Below, in pieces: positions 54,675 to 63,856 of a stretch of 64,000 nucleotides of DNA. Both the position numbers and the translations under genes were made by a program. The DNA is taken from contig NZ_CP151996.1 of NCBI RefSeq assembly GCF_038593855.1, positions 2,790,001 to 2,854,000 on the forward strand. The letters run 5' to 3'. The first letter of the stretch is position 1; each line of letters begins with the position of its first letter. The notes beneath the pieces are model-generated. The model searched no databases. It saw nothing but the letters and a program-made list of their open reading frames with translations, and was not told where the DNA came from. Source of the stretch: Lysinibacillus sp. FSL M8-0337. Its GTDB lineage: Bacteria; Bacillota; Bacilli; Bacillales_A; Planococcaceae.

Positions 54675-57600
54675 TTACCCCAATCTCTTGCAATTTGGAT
54701 ATTTTTTGGACTGAACTGTATCAAAGTGCCCCATTGAAAGTTGATTCTTTAGATTCATTTGTAATTTTCTAACTTTTCCTCTTGCCGTCTTTTTGTCTAT
54801 GATCCCATTATCAAAATCTTCCGAAATGAATTTTATCTCATTTACTACATGACTGTTATATAGAGAATGATGTGTATTATGAATAAAGTTAAAGGAACTT
54901 TTTTGAAGGGTATCAGGGTTACTTGGAATCATAATACCGTTAAATGCCTCATCTCTTAATCCCCCTATCCCTATATCGTCAAAAAACGTTTTATATCGTT
55001 TCCAAACATTGGTTGGAATCACATGATGAGCTTGGTAACCAGTTGTCTTACTACCGCCTTTCTTTAAGTTACCAGCTAGAATTTGACTAGGTGCTCTTGA
55101 TAATCCAAATACATCAATCCATGTATTAGTGTTTCCAACATATCCATAAAGCGTCGGATTGTTCCCAGCCAGTCCAATCGGGTCAATCTGCGTATAATTC
55201 CCTTGCTCTGGGTCATAGTATCGGAATCGGTTATAATACAAGCCAATTTCTACATCTTCATACTGCCCTTGATACCTAAACGGAATGAAATCTTTCTCAC
55301 CCGTAAACTCGTTCACTCGCCCATACACATCAAGCTCAGCCGACCAAACCTTATGACCTTGTTCATCATAAGCTTCAACAGGCGTTCCTAGATAATCACT
55401 AATAATGCTGTAGTTGCCTTTATTCGTGATTTTTGCTGAAGGGACAAATCCATCATTGAATACCCATGTAACGAGACTGTCTAAGTCATCTGTCTGTGAG
55501 GCATTCTCCACTGAATTATCCTGTGACAAATACTCATGCAAAATCGTATTGCCATCCCATACAAAATGGGTAGCTCTAACTCCCGAACACTTCTCTATCC
55601 GCCTACCTAGTGCGTCATACTTGAACATAACCTCAGTATTATCTGGCTTTATGACCTTGGCCATCATGCCATTGCCATAGTACTCGTACTTCCATGTATC
55701 TCCATTATGTTCGACTTTCTCTACGAGATTTCCTTCTTCGTCATAGGAGAATTTGGCATCTTTTGTTTCTAGTAATCTACTGCCTGCGCCGTAAACACGA
55801 TCTTTTTTATCCTTTGTTTCATATAGATTGCCGACATCATCGACGCTGCGGTATAAGAAATCAAATTGGCGACTGTCTTGATTGGCCCACACGAGGTTAC
55901 TAAATTCATCATAGCCGTACGTCACTTTTACACCTGTTAGCTCGTTGACCATACTTCGTAATTGATGATTGACGTCCCAATTGTAGGCGCGTCTTCGTGT
56001 ATCTCGGCTTTGGCTACTTACTCTGTGATGTGTTGGTCTACCTGTGATATCATACTGCCACTTGCTAATAACATCCCCTGGTAGGATTCTTTCAATCTCT
56101 TGACCGAGTTCATTGTACTGCATCGAGGCTGTCCACTGGTTTTGCTCGGAGCGAGAGGCGGTCATTTGTAAGACATTGCCTAGTTCATTGCGCGTGACAT
56201 CGATTTTGGCACCAAGGCTACTTGTTATCTGTGAGCGATTGCCTAACTCGTCATAGCTACTCGCAATCCAATGGTCGTTTTGCCATTCTTTGATGACTTG
56301 TCCAGATGGGTCACGTTCTAGCTTAACGGTTATATGCTCATTTTCCGTTTCTTGTAATGCGCCGTTTTTGTCATAGCTAAATGTTTCCCACGTACCATCA
56401 TAGTAGTCAGAGCGAATAATATTTCCTAGCGCATCGTGTTGATACGCTGTCCAACGATTCCCTGGTCGTTGAATCCGTTGCACGAATCCTGCTAGACTTC
56501 GCTCATACGATTTTTCTATGTCATCAAAGCCGTTTTCCTTGATAATATTACCTTTAGTATCGCGTTCAAAGGTGTACGCTTCGCCTTTTTCATTGATAAC
56601 AGCGGTCAATTGCTCCTCTGTATCGTAGGTGAATTGTACTTGCTTGCCACCTTGTTTGCGAGACGTTAGGCTTCCAAGAATCGTGTAGTCAAAAGCCACT
56701 TGTGTATGGTTATCCTTTGCAAAAATAATATCATCATAGGCATTGTACTTTAGTTGAACATCGTTACCATCAGATAGATGGGCGCGCACTAGGCGATTTA
56801 AATGATCATAATGGAACTTTTCCGTGGCTCCAAGCGGATTAGTTGTACTTATGCAGTTCCCACGCCTGTCGTATGTCCATGTTGAACTTGTCCCATCTGG
56901 CAATGTGACTTGGCTTAAGTTTAGGTCAGCGTCATACGTTAAGCTTACCATATGCCCTTGCGCATTTGTCACTGTATCGATTAAACGATGCTCATTATAG
57001 GAAAATTCAGTCTTTGTACCATCTTCTAAAATCGTTGCCTGTAATGTCCCGTCTTCATTATAAATCCACTGACGACTGCCGCCCTCTGGATTAACTGCCT
57101 GAATCAATCGATCTTTGGCATCATGCTGAGAAGATAAAGTACTGCCATCTGCCAGCGTCATCGTAATTGGATTGGCCCATTCATCATAGCTGAAAGTTGT
57201 TAAGCGACCATCTTCATCTACTTCTTGCAGTAATTCAAAGTCCTCATTATAGTTATAGCTGACCTCACTACCATCTGGATACTTAATTTTCGTACAGAGG
57301 TTATCTTCATTAAAATAGTAAGTACTTGTATGCCCTAAGCTATTGGTAATTTCGTTATAGCCATCATAATAGGCAAGCTCACCTGCTAGGACATTGCCAT
57401 CTCCCCATGTTTTAATAACGCGCGCACCTGTAGTTGGCCCATCGTAACGCCAGAAGAAGCTATTTTTATTGCGGTCTATTTTTTGCATCATTAAGTGATT
57501 GACATACTGGATATGTGTACTTTGTCCTAATGCATCTTGGATTTCGATTAAATCTTGAACATCATTGTAAACATAGCGCACTAACACTTCACGACTCATT

Positions 57601-60203
57601 TGGTTGCGTAAAGCAACTTCCGTCATTCTGCCCGCTTCATTGGTCGTAACATCTAGTATGCGCCCTACGCTATCTGTTACTTGCGATAAGAAGCCTTTTG
57701 GGTTATACGCAAATTGAATATGGTGGTCTTGCTCATTTCTTACTTCTTTTAATCGATATGTCGTCTCGGTTGTTTGTTCAAATACATAAAGCAAGCGTGT
57801 ATCATGCTCAAACAAATGGTATTCCACACCTGTATTTTTCAGGGTCATTCTTTCTTTTTTATTAAAATATGGTAAATTAATTGGTAAAATTGGAAACCCT
57901 ACTGCGCGGCCATCCGTCACCACAATTCCGATTAGGTCTTCTTCTTCAAATATCTCTAAGGCTAGATCGTATGTAAAGTGCATACCATGCCCGGTTAAAC
58001 CAACTCGACTACTATCACTGTACCACGCACGTTCCCATGCAAGAGGGATAGGACCTGGAAGTTCAAAGTCAACACCTTCGTAGATCATACGGCCAGTAAT
58101 TAAATCAACCGGTTCAAAGCCTTTTTTACAGAATTTATCACTTAAACCTTTTGTACAGTTAAATTTCTTTAATACTTGATGATTGAGTTTGGTTAACTCT
58201 GTTTTGGCCATCGCCTTCATACCATCGACAGCCTTTGACACAGCTAGCACTTCATCCATCGAAGCGATCACTTTATCGGCTGCTGTTTTCATGCTTTTTG
58301 TGCCTTTGTTAGCCAGTGCTGACACAGTATCGAGTGTTTGCGCAACTTTGGAGTAAGCGGCTTTCATCCCTTTTACTGCTTTTGAAGCATCCACTGCCTT
58401 ATCTGCAGCCTTGGCGGTTTTACTAGCTGCTTCTGCTACCTTTACGGCTTTATTGGCCTTGTAGGCTGTTTTTGCAGCATCCCCAACGATTGGCACTGCA
58501 CCGACTATATTCATCGCCGCGCCCATATAGTCTCCTCTTGCCAAGCTAATACCAGCGTTGGCAATATCCGCGAAAGTCCCGATACCTGGAATAAATCCAG
58601 CAACATCTAAAGCTAAACTAACGTTATCAAGCACCTTACTAAAGAAGCCTTTTTTCTCTTTTTTCTGCTCTGCTTTTTGTGGGAAGATAACATCCACTTT
58701 GGATGTAGCTTCGATTGCTTCTTCATTTAACTTCGGTGGTTGACTTTTTTTCTCTATGCCTTCTTGTTCAATCAGTGTACTAATTAACTGTGTGTCCGCT
58801 GCAAGGATTATATGGCTTTGCTCCTTTGCTGAAATGGCAATCCATTCCTCCGCTTCTACCGATAACTCGTTCATACCACTCATCTCAAGTGTCTCATCTG
58901 CCGCTAGCATAATGGTACTATTACTTTGAAATGTTACGCCTTCTCCATCATCCATCTTAAGGTCCAATACGCCATCCACTGCACTAAAGGTAATATCACC
59001 AACACCTAATGTCATATCTTTCCCCGCATTGGTTGCCAATGATTTCACGGTCGTGTCTGCCATTTTTTTCGTTTGTTTTTGCCCACCCTCCGGTGTAGCA
59101 GGTGCAACACGCACCGAGCTAATGACAATGGCATCTTGTTCCACAGCACTTGGAAAATGCAATTGGGCACGAGCACCTTTTTGCGGCATTAAATACATGA
59201 CACCATTTGCATCTGCTGAATAAGCAAACCAATGTGCTTTTTCTTTCTCTTGTTTTTTATCGATATCTAAATGAATTTTGACCGTGTTTTGCGTAACATC
59301 AATGATCTTCCCTGTAAAGGCTGCCCCAATCAAATCTAAATTGCGTACTAATCGCTGACGAATACTTTTTTCTGGTTGGGCAGTATATTGAAACTTTAGT
59401 ACACCCGCTTCGAGATGAATTTCCCGAACCGTAATTATATAGGATTTTCCCTTTAATTTTACTGTTGTACCCAAATCATACGCTTCTGTGCTTTCAAATT
59501 CACAAAATGTATAATCGGTTTCACTTACATCCGTACCATCGTTTTCAGTAATTAATCGATAAGTATCTATATCCATATGTAATACAGAAGGTAGATGGTC
59601 GATTGTTATACGTTTCTTACTTTCGGGTGTGCCAAACCAAAATCGTGGTCCCTTTCCTTGTAAATCAGGAAAAACAACCGCCTGTAGATTAGAAGCCATT
59701 CTTTTAATAAATGTCCAATCTGTCTCCATATATTGAATCGAGATATGACCTATTGCTTGACCGTTGGACACCTGGTCGATGTAATCCCCATGAGGATAAG
59801 CCCCCACAATGGTATCTAGTAACGCTACATAGGTCATATTCGCATCTTGAAAAGAACGTGAGCGTTTTTCAACATCCATATTGGCTGTAAACGATACTGC
59901 CTCGACATAGACATAATGCACCCCTTGCGCTGCCTGCAACTCTGCATTTTCAATTCTACCTGAAAACAAGATGTCTTGTTGTCGACCAAATTTTACAACG
60001 ACTTCATCTGAATGACTGACACGTTGAATATACTTTTGTGCTTGCTCTTCCGCAATCATTCCTGTAAAGGACAGTCTTGCATGATCATTGCCTTGATGTT
60101 TTATCGTTAGTTTATTGATATGAATAAGAGGATAAGGCCACTCGAGCACAAGATCCTCGTACGTAGTTATCTTGTTGACTTCCTTTTCTCCTAGCGTTTT
60201 CAT
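54675..60203 (-). CDS. VgrG-Rhs-AHH nuclease fusion toxin (1842 aa)
   Basis: Giant effector with domains in order. Residues 1-365 are a VgrG/phage late-control-D-like spike head (MTYVALLDTIVG, QYMETDWTFIKRMASN) with an OB-like part. About 366-505 is a beta-rich stalk. About 520-590 is hydrophobic with Gly/Ala (DVAGFIPGIGTFADIANAG), like the membrane-translocation segment before Rhs cages. About 690 onward is DUF6531 (GFEPVDLITGRMIYEG). YD repeats run from about 800 to 1640 and the Rhs core (GLYYNRFRYYDPEQGNYTQI, PIGLAGNNPTLYGYV) from 1650 to 1705. The AHH nuclease (GYQAHHVIPTNVW, His 1726-1727) is last. No Sec signal. Followed by its immunity gene. Confidence 0.88.
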   Translation of the reverse strand: MKTLGEKEVNKITTYEDLVLEWPYPLIHINKLTIKHQGNDHARLSFTGMIAEEQAQKYIQRVSHSDEVVVKFGRQQDILFSGRIENAELQAAQGVHYVYVEAVSFTANMDVEKRSRSFQDANMTYVALLDTIVGAYPHGDYIDQVSNGQAIGHISIQYMETDWTFIKRMASNLQAVVFPDLQGKGPRFWFGTPESKKRITIDHLPSVLHMDIDTYRLITENDGTDVSETDYTFCEFESTEAYDLGTTVKLKGKSYIITVREIHLEAGVLKFQYTAQPEKSIRQRLVRNLDLIGAAFTGKIIDVTQNTVKIHLDIDKKQEKEKAHWFAYSADANGVMYLMPQKGARAQLHFPSAVEQDAIVISSVRVAPATPEGGQKQTKKMADTTVKSLATNAGKDMTLGVGDITFSAVDGVLDLKMDDGEGVTFQSNSTIMLAADETLEMSGMNELSVEAEEWIAISAKEQSHIILAADTQLISTLIEQEGIEKKSQPPKLNEEAIEATSKVDVIFPQKAEQKKEKKGFFSKVLDNVSLALDVAGFIPGIGTFADIANAGISLARGDYMGAAMNIVGAVPIVGDAAKTAYKANKAVKVAEAASKTAKAADKAVDASKAVKGMKAAYSKVAQTLDTVSALANKGTKSMKTAADKVIASMDEVLAVSKAVDGMKAMAKTELTKLNHQVLKKFNCTKGLSDKFCKKGFEPVDLITGRMIYEGVDFELPGPIPLAWERAWYSDSSRVGLTGHGMHFTYDLALEIFEEEDLIGIVVTDGRAVGFPILPINLPYFNKKERMTLKNTGVEYHLFEHDTRLLYVFEQTTETTYRLKEVRNEQDHHIQFAYNPKGFLSQVTDSVGRILDVTTNEAGRMTEVALRNQMSREVLVRYVYNDVQDLIEIQDALGQSTHIQYVNHLMMQKIDRNKNSFFWRYDGPTTGARVIKTWGDGNVLAGELAYYDGYNEITNSLGHTSTYYFNEDNLCTKIKYPDGSEVSYNYNEDFELLQEVDEDGRLTTFSYDEWANPITMTLADGSTLSSQHDAKDRLIQAVNPEGGSRQWIYNEDGTLQATILEDGTKTEFSYNEHRLIDTVTNAQGHMVSLTYDADLNLSQVTLPDGTSSTWTYDRRGNCISTTNPLGATEKFHYDHLNRLVRAHLSDGNDVQLKYNAYDDIIFAKDNHTQVAFDYTILGSLTSRKQGGKQVQFTYDTEEQLTAVINEKGEAYTFERDTKGNIIKENGFDDIEKSYERSLAGFVQRIQRPGNRWTAYQHDALGNIIRSDYYDGTWETFSYDKNGALQETENEHITVKLERDPSGQVIKEWQNDHWIASSYDELGNRSQITSSLGAKIDVTRNELGNVLQMTASRSEQNQWTASMQYNELGQEIERILPGDVISKWQYDITGRPTHHRVSSQSRDTRRRAYNWDVNHQLRSMVNELTGVKVTYGYDEFSNLVWANQDSRQFDFLYRSVDDVGNLYETKDKKDRVYGAGSRLLETKDAKFSYDEEGNLVEKVEHNGDTWKYEYYGNGMMAKVIKPDNTEVMFKYDALGRRIEKCSGVRATHFVWDGNTILHEYLSQDNSVENASQTDDLDSLVTWVFNDGFVPSAKITNKGNYSIISDYLGTPVEAYDEQGHKVWSAELDVYGRVNEFTGEKDFIPFRYQGQYEDVEIGLYYNRFRYYDPEQGNYTQIDPIGLAGNNPTLYGYVGNTNTWIDVFGLSRAPSQILAGNLKKGGSKTTGYQAHHVIPTNVWKRYKTFFDDIGIGGLRDEAFNGIMIPSNPDTLQKSSFNFIHNTHHSLYNSHVVNEIKFISEDFDNGIIDKKTARGKVRKLQMNLKNQLSMGHFDTVQSKKYPNCKRLG

Positions 60204-60230
60204 TACTTACCTCCTTTCAAACACTCTTTT

Positions 60231-60629
60231 TTAAAAGCCTTGTTTCGGTATTGTTAATTCCTCTTGTCCATCATGAACAATATCAATTTTTCCTCCACCT
60301 GCTGAGCATTGCGTATGACATCGGGACAATAACGCTTGCTTGCCCTCGATATTGACATTTTCCATTCCTTCCATCCAGTCGATGGAGCATGCAGGCGTAC
60401 ATGGTTTTTTTAATTTCAGGCACACGCCAAAGGTTGGGATGTTGTCAGGTTTACGATCGCCCACATTCAATACGGCTTTCCCTTTAATATAAACGCCATG
60501 ATCCTGCGGTAAATTTAAATAATTTAGATGACTACCATGCTCACAAGAAATAATTGCTCCATGAACCACATAACTAAATTGCTCTTGTTCTGAACCTTCT
60601 GTCTCCAAATTTTCTACAACTTGAGCCAT
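60231..60629 (-). CDS. DUF4280 PAAR-like spike-tip protein
   Basis: 132 residues, Cys-rich: FSYVVHGAIISCEHGSHLNY, GVYIKGKAVLNVGDRKPDNI, CLKLKKPCTPAC, LSRCHTQCSAGGGKIDI. This is the DUF4280 pattern, a PAAR-like cone thought to cap VgrG spikes. The paired cysteines and His suggest metal binding. It lies 27 nt before the VgrG-Rhs gene, probably in one operon, so it may cap that fused spike. Confidence 0.82.
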   Translation of the reverse strand: MAQVVENLETEGSEQEQFSYVVHGAIISCEHGSHLNYLNLPQDHGVYIKGKAVLNVGDRKPDNIPTFGVCLKLKKPCTPACSIDWMEGMENVNIEGKQALLSRCHTQCSAGGGKIDIVHDGQEELTIPKQGF

Positions 60630-60727
60630 TTAATAACCTACCCTTCGTATATGTTTCAAACTACGACTTATTCTTTGATTTTTGTTTGACTCCAGATGCA
60701 TCAGTATACTTTAGCAATCAACGTTTT

Positions 60728-61225
60728 TTAGCTTCTTTCAAGTTTTACTCGCTGCAACTGAATGCCAAGAAATGGTCGTCTTAATATACTTTCTGCCACA
60801 TCTAGATTAACGATTGTAAAAGAATTTCCTTGACTATTGACTTGAAAAATATAATCTAATTCAACCTTTTTCGGGTTTATCACAAGCTCCTTGATACGTC
60901 CATCTGGATAATACGTGGTTTCATGAGAAATACAATTCTTCTTTTCAACCTCCATCAGCCAATACAAGCGCTGTGTCCCCTTTTTTACATCCGTAAAAAC
61001 AATAGCTGTAAACGCTAAGTGATCCTCATATTTTGCTAACAGCTTTTTTAATTGCTCTGACACAATTGTTCGAGGCTTTTCTAAATAATCTAGATATAGC
61101 CCCTGTTCTTTTTCCACCACTTCTGCAAATACTGAAGAGCACACAAAATCATCATCAAGGTCCGTCTTCAAAGGAATAATAGGATTGATAATACTTTGGT
61201 CTTGTTGAACAATAAAGTATTCCAT
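60728..61225 (-). CDS. Unknown protein of the spike operon (Imm11-like pattern)
   Basis: 165 residues, no signal or membrane segment. ISEQ-like helix (VSEQLKKLLAKYEDHLAF), RLYWLMEVEKKNC and the terminal ESILRRPFLGIQLQRVKLE resemble Imm11/DUF1629 proteins. In this place it may be a loading adaptor rather than an immunity protein. A 98-nt gap precedes the DUF4280 gene. Confidence 0.5.
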   Translation of the reverse strand: MEYFIVQQDQSIINPIIPLKTDLDDDFVCSSVFAEVVEKEQGLYLDYLEKPRTIVSEQLKKLLAKYEDHLAFTAIVFTDVKKGTQRLYWLMEVEKKNCISHETTYYPDGRIKELVINPKKVELDYIFQVNSQGNSFTIVNLDVAESILRRPFLGIQLQRVKLERS

Positions 61226-61243
61226 TTTGTCCTCCTGTAAGCT

Positions 61244-62338
61244 TCAAATCCAATGAATGTCTTTTACCTGGGCTTGGCTAAATTGATACTTCGCTTGATC
61301 TCGTTGAAAAAAAGTGGCGCCCTTTAAATTAGCACCAGTAAAATTAGCACCTGCCATTTGTGCAAATTCAAATTTTGCCTGTTGCAAATTCGCATTGCTG
61401 AAATCCGTACCAAGGTAGCAAGGAACTTCATTATTAGGAAACTTCAATGTTTTTCCTTGTGCATGTCTAAAATTAACACCTGCTAAATTAGCATTTCGAA
61501 AATCTGCATCTTGAATCATTGCATACGAAAAATCAACATTCGCTAATTGACAACCAATAAAATTTGTACCAATGCAAACACTTCGATGCAATGAAGCCTC
61601 TGCTAAATTACTGTCTTGGAAATTTGCATAGGAAAAGTTCATATGGCTCAAATCTTGTTGCATTAATGATAGGTTTGAAAAGTTTTCAAACCTATACGAT
61701 TGGTTCGCCTCTTTCTTCTCTAACGATAACAGGATATCTTTTTCCACTTGTTGCCGTTCGTCAATCAGTGCAATATCTTCACTAAACCCTTTATATTCTC
61801 CAGCTCGGAAACGCAAGCATGTCGCGCGTTGAAAATTGATTGTAGGGACGCTTTCTTGGTGATAGCGAAAGAGATAACGTAGCAATTGGACAATATATTG
61901 ATGAAACTGTATAACGGTCTGCTGCAGAATGACTCGAACGTCCGTTGTTTGAATGCTAATATATGACTTTCTTTCTTTTTCTAGTGTATTTTGTAAATCC
62001 CTCATCGCTTCACAAAGCCAATGTGCTTCATATTTTGCTGTGCATTCTACCCAATCGAAATACCATGTTTCTCCATATGCTTCCAGCAAATACGTAAACT
62101 TGTTTTCTAGTAAAGATGTTCGTAGCAATGATAGATGAATAAAAGCAACTGGGGCTAACTTACCCTGCTGTTGCTGTCTGCTAATATTCGCAAATAATTG
62201 TTCAAATGCGTGAATGATTGGTTGAAGTAAAACTTCCTTGTCTTGACGAAACTGTCGATCGACTATTGCTTGTAACCGGTTGACATGGACTACCACACAT
62301 TCATCCATAAAATGCTGTAAGGCTTCTTCTCGTTTCAT
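61244..62338 (-). CDS. Pentapeptide-repeat protein of the spike operon
   Basis: 364 residues. The N-terminal 200 are helical with no known motif (starts MKREEALQHFMDECVVVHVN); from about 215 on there are pentapeptide repeats A(N/D)LxX, for example FSNANLQQAKFEFAQMAGAN and FTGANLKGATF, forming a right-handed beta helix. In Gram-negative type VI clusters, adaptor proteins with pentapeptide repeats load PAAR effectors; a similar role here is an inference from position between the VgrG and DUF4280 genes. 15 nt after VgrG. Confidence 0.75.
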   Translation of the reverse strand: MKREEALQHFMDECVVVHVNRLQAIVDRQFRQDKEVLLQPIIHAFEQLFANISRQQQQGKLAPVAFIHLSLLRTSLLENKFTYLLEAYGETWYFDWVECTAKYEAHWLCEAMRDLQNTLEKERKSYISIQTTDVRVILQQTVIQFHQYIVQLLRYLFRYHQESVPTINFQRATCLRFRAGEYKGFSEDIALIDERQQVEKDILLSLEKKEANQSYRFENFSNLSLMQQDLSHMNFSYANFQDSNLAEASLHRSVCIGTNFIGCQLANVDFSYAMIQDADFRNANLAGVNFRHAQGKTLKFPNNEVPCYLGTDFSNANLQQAKFEFAQMAGANFTGANLKGATFFQRDQAKYQFSQAQVKDIHWI

Positions 62339-62353
62339 GCGTCTACATCCCCA

Positions 62354-63856
62354 CTAATTTGCTCGTACTTCTGTTCCTTTAATCTCCATTTTGTCCTCCA
62401 TCTTGATTGAGTTCTCTTTACATGTCATCTCAATTTTTTCATTGGCATTGATCATAATTTGCTTGGCATTAATAACGACTTTGTCTGTTGCTTTTAAGTT
62501 AATGTTTTTATCACTAATAATAGAAATACCATTATCATCCATTAACGAAATCATTAATCCACCACCAGAAATGACAATACGATCAGGAGCTAGTAGAATT
62601 TGTTTACCATGCTTCGTTCTAAGTGTTTTTACATCTGGATCAGCCATACGTACTGGGTCTTGGCGGCTATCCTCTGGAGGTGCAGCACTACCGCCCCCAC
62701 CTTGACTGGTCGGATTCGTTGCTGCTAACATAGCACCCGATTGTGGTGGTGCTTTGGTCACGGAGCTAATGGCAATCCCCTCATCCTCACGGTTGCTTGG
62801 GAAATAGATTCTCACATTGTCAGATAACTCTGGCATAAAATACCACCCTGTATTATCTTCTGACGCATAGATTGTTGAATATGGAAACCAATAGGCTGTA
62901 CTCTTTTCTTGCCCCTCGTCAAAATCGACATGAATGCGGATTTTATCTCCTGCCACATCAATGACTTTTCCTTGAATAGACGCGCCGATAATTGCTTGAT
63001 TATACGTCGTGTGAACACTGAAACCATTCTTTGGTGTAAGCGTATAAATATGCTTCAATAAGCCATTTTTAAGCTTCGATACGATTTTATAAACATATAG
63101 TTTTTTGGCTTGGAACGTGACTTCGTTGCCGATTTTGAATAGTTGGGTCGATTCTACTTCATAATACATATAGTCACTGTCCGTTATACTATCGAGATGA
63201 TTTTTACTAGAAATAAGGAAGTTGCCAATTGCCTTTTTCACACGGTAATTGATTGCATCTATTTTCTGTACAGCACCTGCTTGAAATGGTACGCCGAAGT
63301 AAAACTTTGGTGCACTATGAACTGTGTCTGGCACTAAGCCCGTATGAAATCTAGAAGCCATACGTTTTAGAAACTCCCAGTCTGTCTCTAAATATTGCAT
63401 TGTAAAGCTACCAATACTAGCACCCTTTGTGACATGATCCATAAAGTCGGCACCTGGTTGGTCGGCAATACATTCATTGATTAATTCTGTATATGGCATC
63501 TTAGCATGTTGGTACGTTTGGTTTTTTTTCTTCACATCTAATACATACGTATGTGAAACTGCCTTCACCTCCAAATAATACGTACCCAGCACCGATTTCA
63601 CTTGTACATCTAATGCTAATCCATTAAAAATAGGCGATTGGCCATTACTGCCGATTTGCAATACTTCGATAGCTGTTTCAGCGTCAGTCATGTAAACGTA
63701 GGAGTCTTCAAGTTCATCTGGTATAATGCCTGTTAAATGTAATACCGCATGTTCATTCATTTGTTGTGTGATTTCGATTTCGCTGACGCGGATATTATAG
63801 GGCATCACAATTAAATCTTTATACGTCATTGCTGTTTCCTTGTTAACTCGCTCCAT
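62354..63856 (-). CDS. Stand-alone VgrG-like spike protein (phage late control D/Gp5-like)
   Basis: 500 residues from ATG 63856 (AAGGTG 7 nt upstream). N-terminal gpD-like domain with MPYTELINECIADQ and QYLETDWEFLKRMASRFHTG, homologous to the head of the Rhs fusion; an OB/stalk part (IQGKVIDVAGDKIRIHVDFD); then a beta-helical needle-like tail (INLKATDKVVINAKQIMINA). It should form a trimeric spike. No toxin domain. Its start codon shares a base with the stop of the preceding gene. Confidence 0.85.
   Translation of the reverse strand: MERVNKETAMTYKDLIVMPYNIRVSEIEITQQMNEHAVLHLTGIIPDELEDSYVYMTDAETAIEVLQIGSNGQSPIFNGLALDVQVKSVLGTYYLEVKAVSHTYVLDVKKKNQTYQHAKMPYTELINECIADQPGADFMDHVTKGASIGSFTMQYLETDWEFLKRMASRFHTGLVPDTVHSAPKFYFGVPFQAGAVQKIDAINYRVKKAIGNFLISSKNHLDSITDSDYMYYEVESTQLFKIGNEVTFQAKKLYVYKIVSKLKNGLLKHIYTLTPKNGFSVHTTYNQAIIGASIQGKVIDVAGDKIRIHVDFDEGQEKSTAYWFPYSTIYASEDNTGWYFMPELSDNVRIYFPSNREDEGIAISSVTKAPPQSGAMLAATNPTSQGGGGSAAPPEDSRQDPVRMADPDVKTLRTKHGKQILLAPDRIVISGGGLMISLMDDNGISIISDKNINLKATDKVVINAKQIMINANEKIEMTCKENSIKMEDKMEIKGTEVRAN

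Noticed and set aside
50192-55903. Several plus-strand frames repeated across the Rhs region
   Set aside because: They are antisense shadows of the repeated Rhs core and recur only because the core does.
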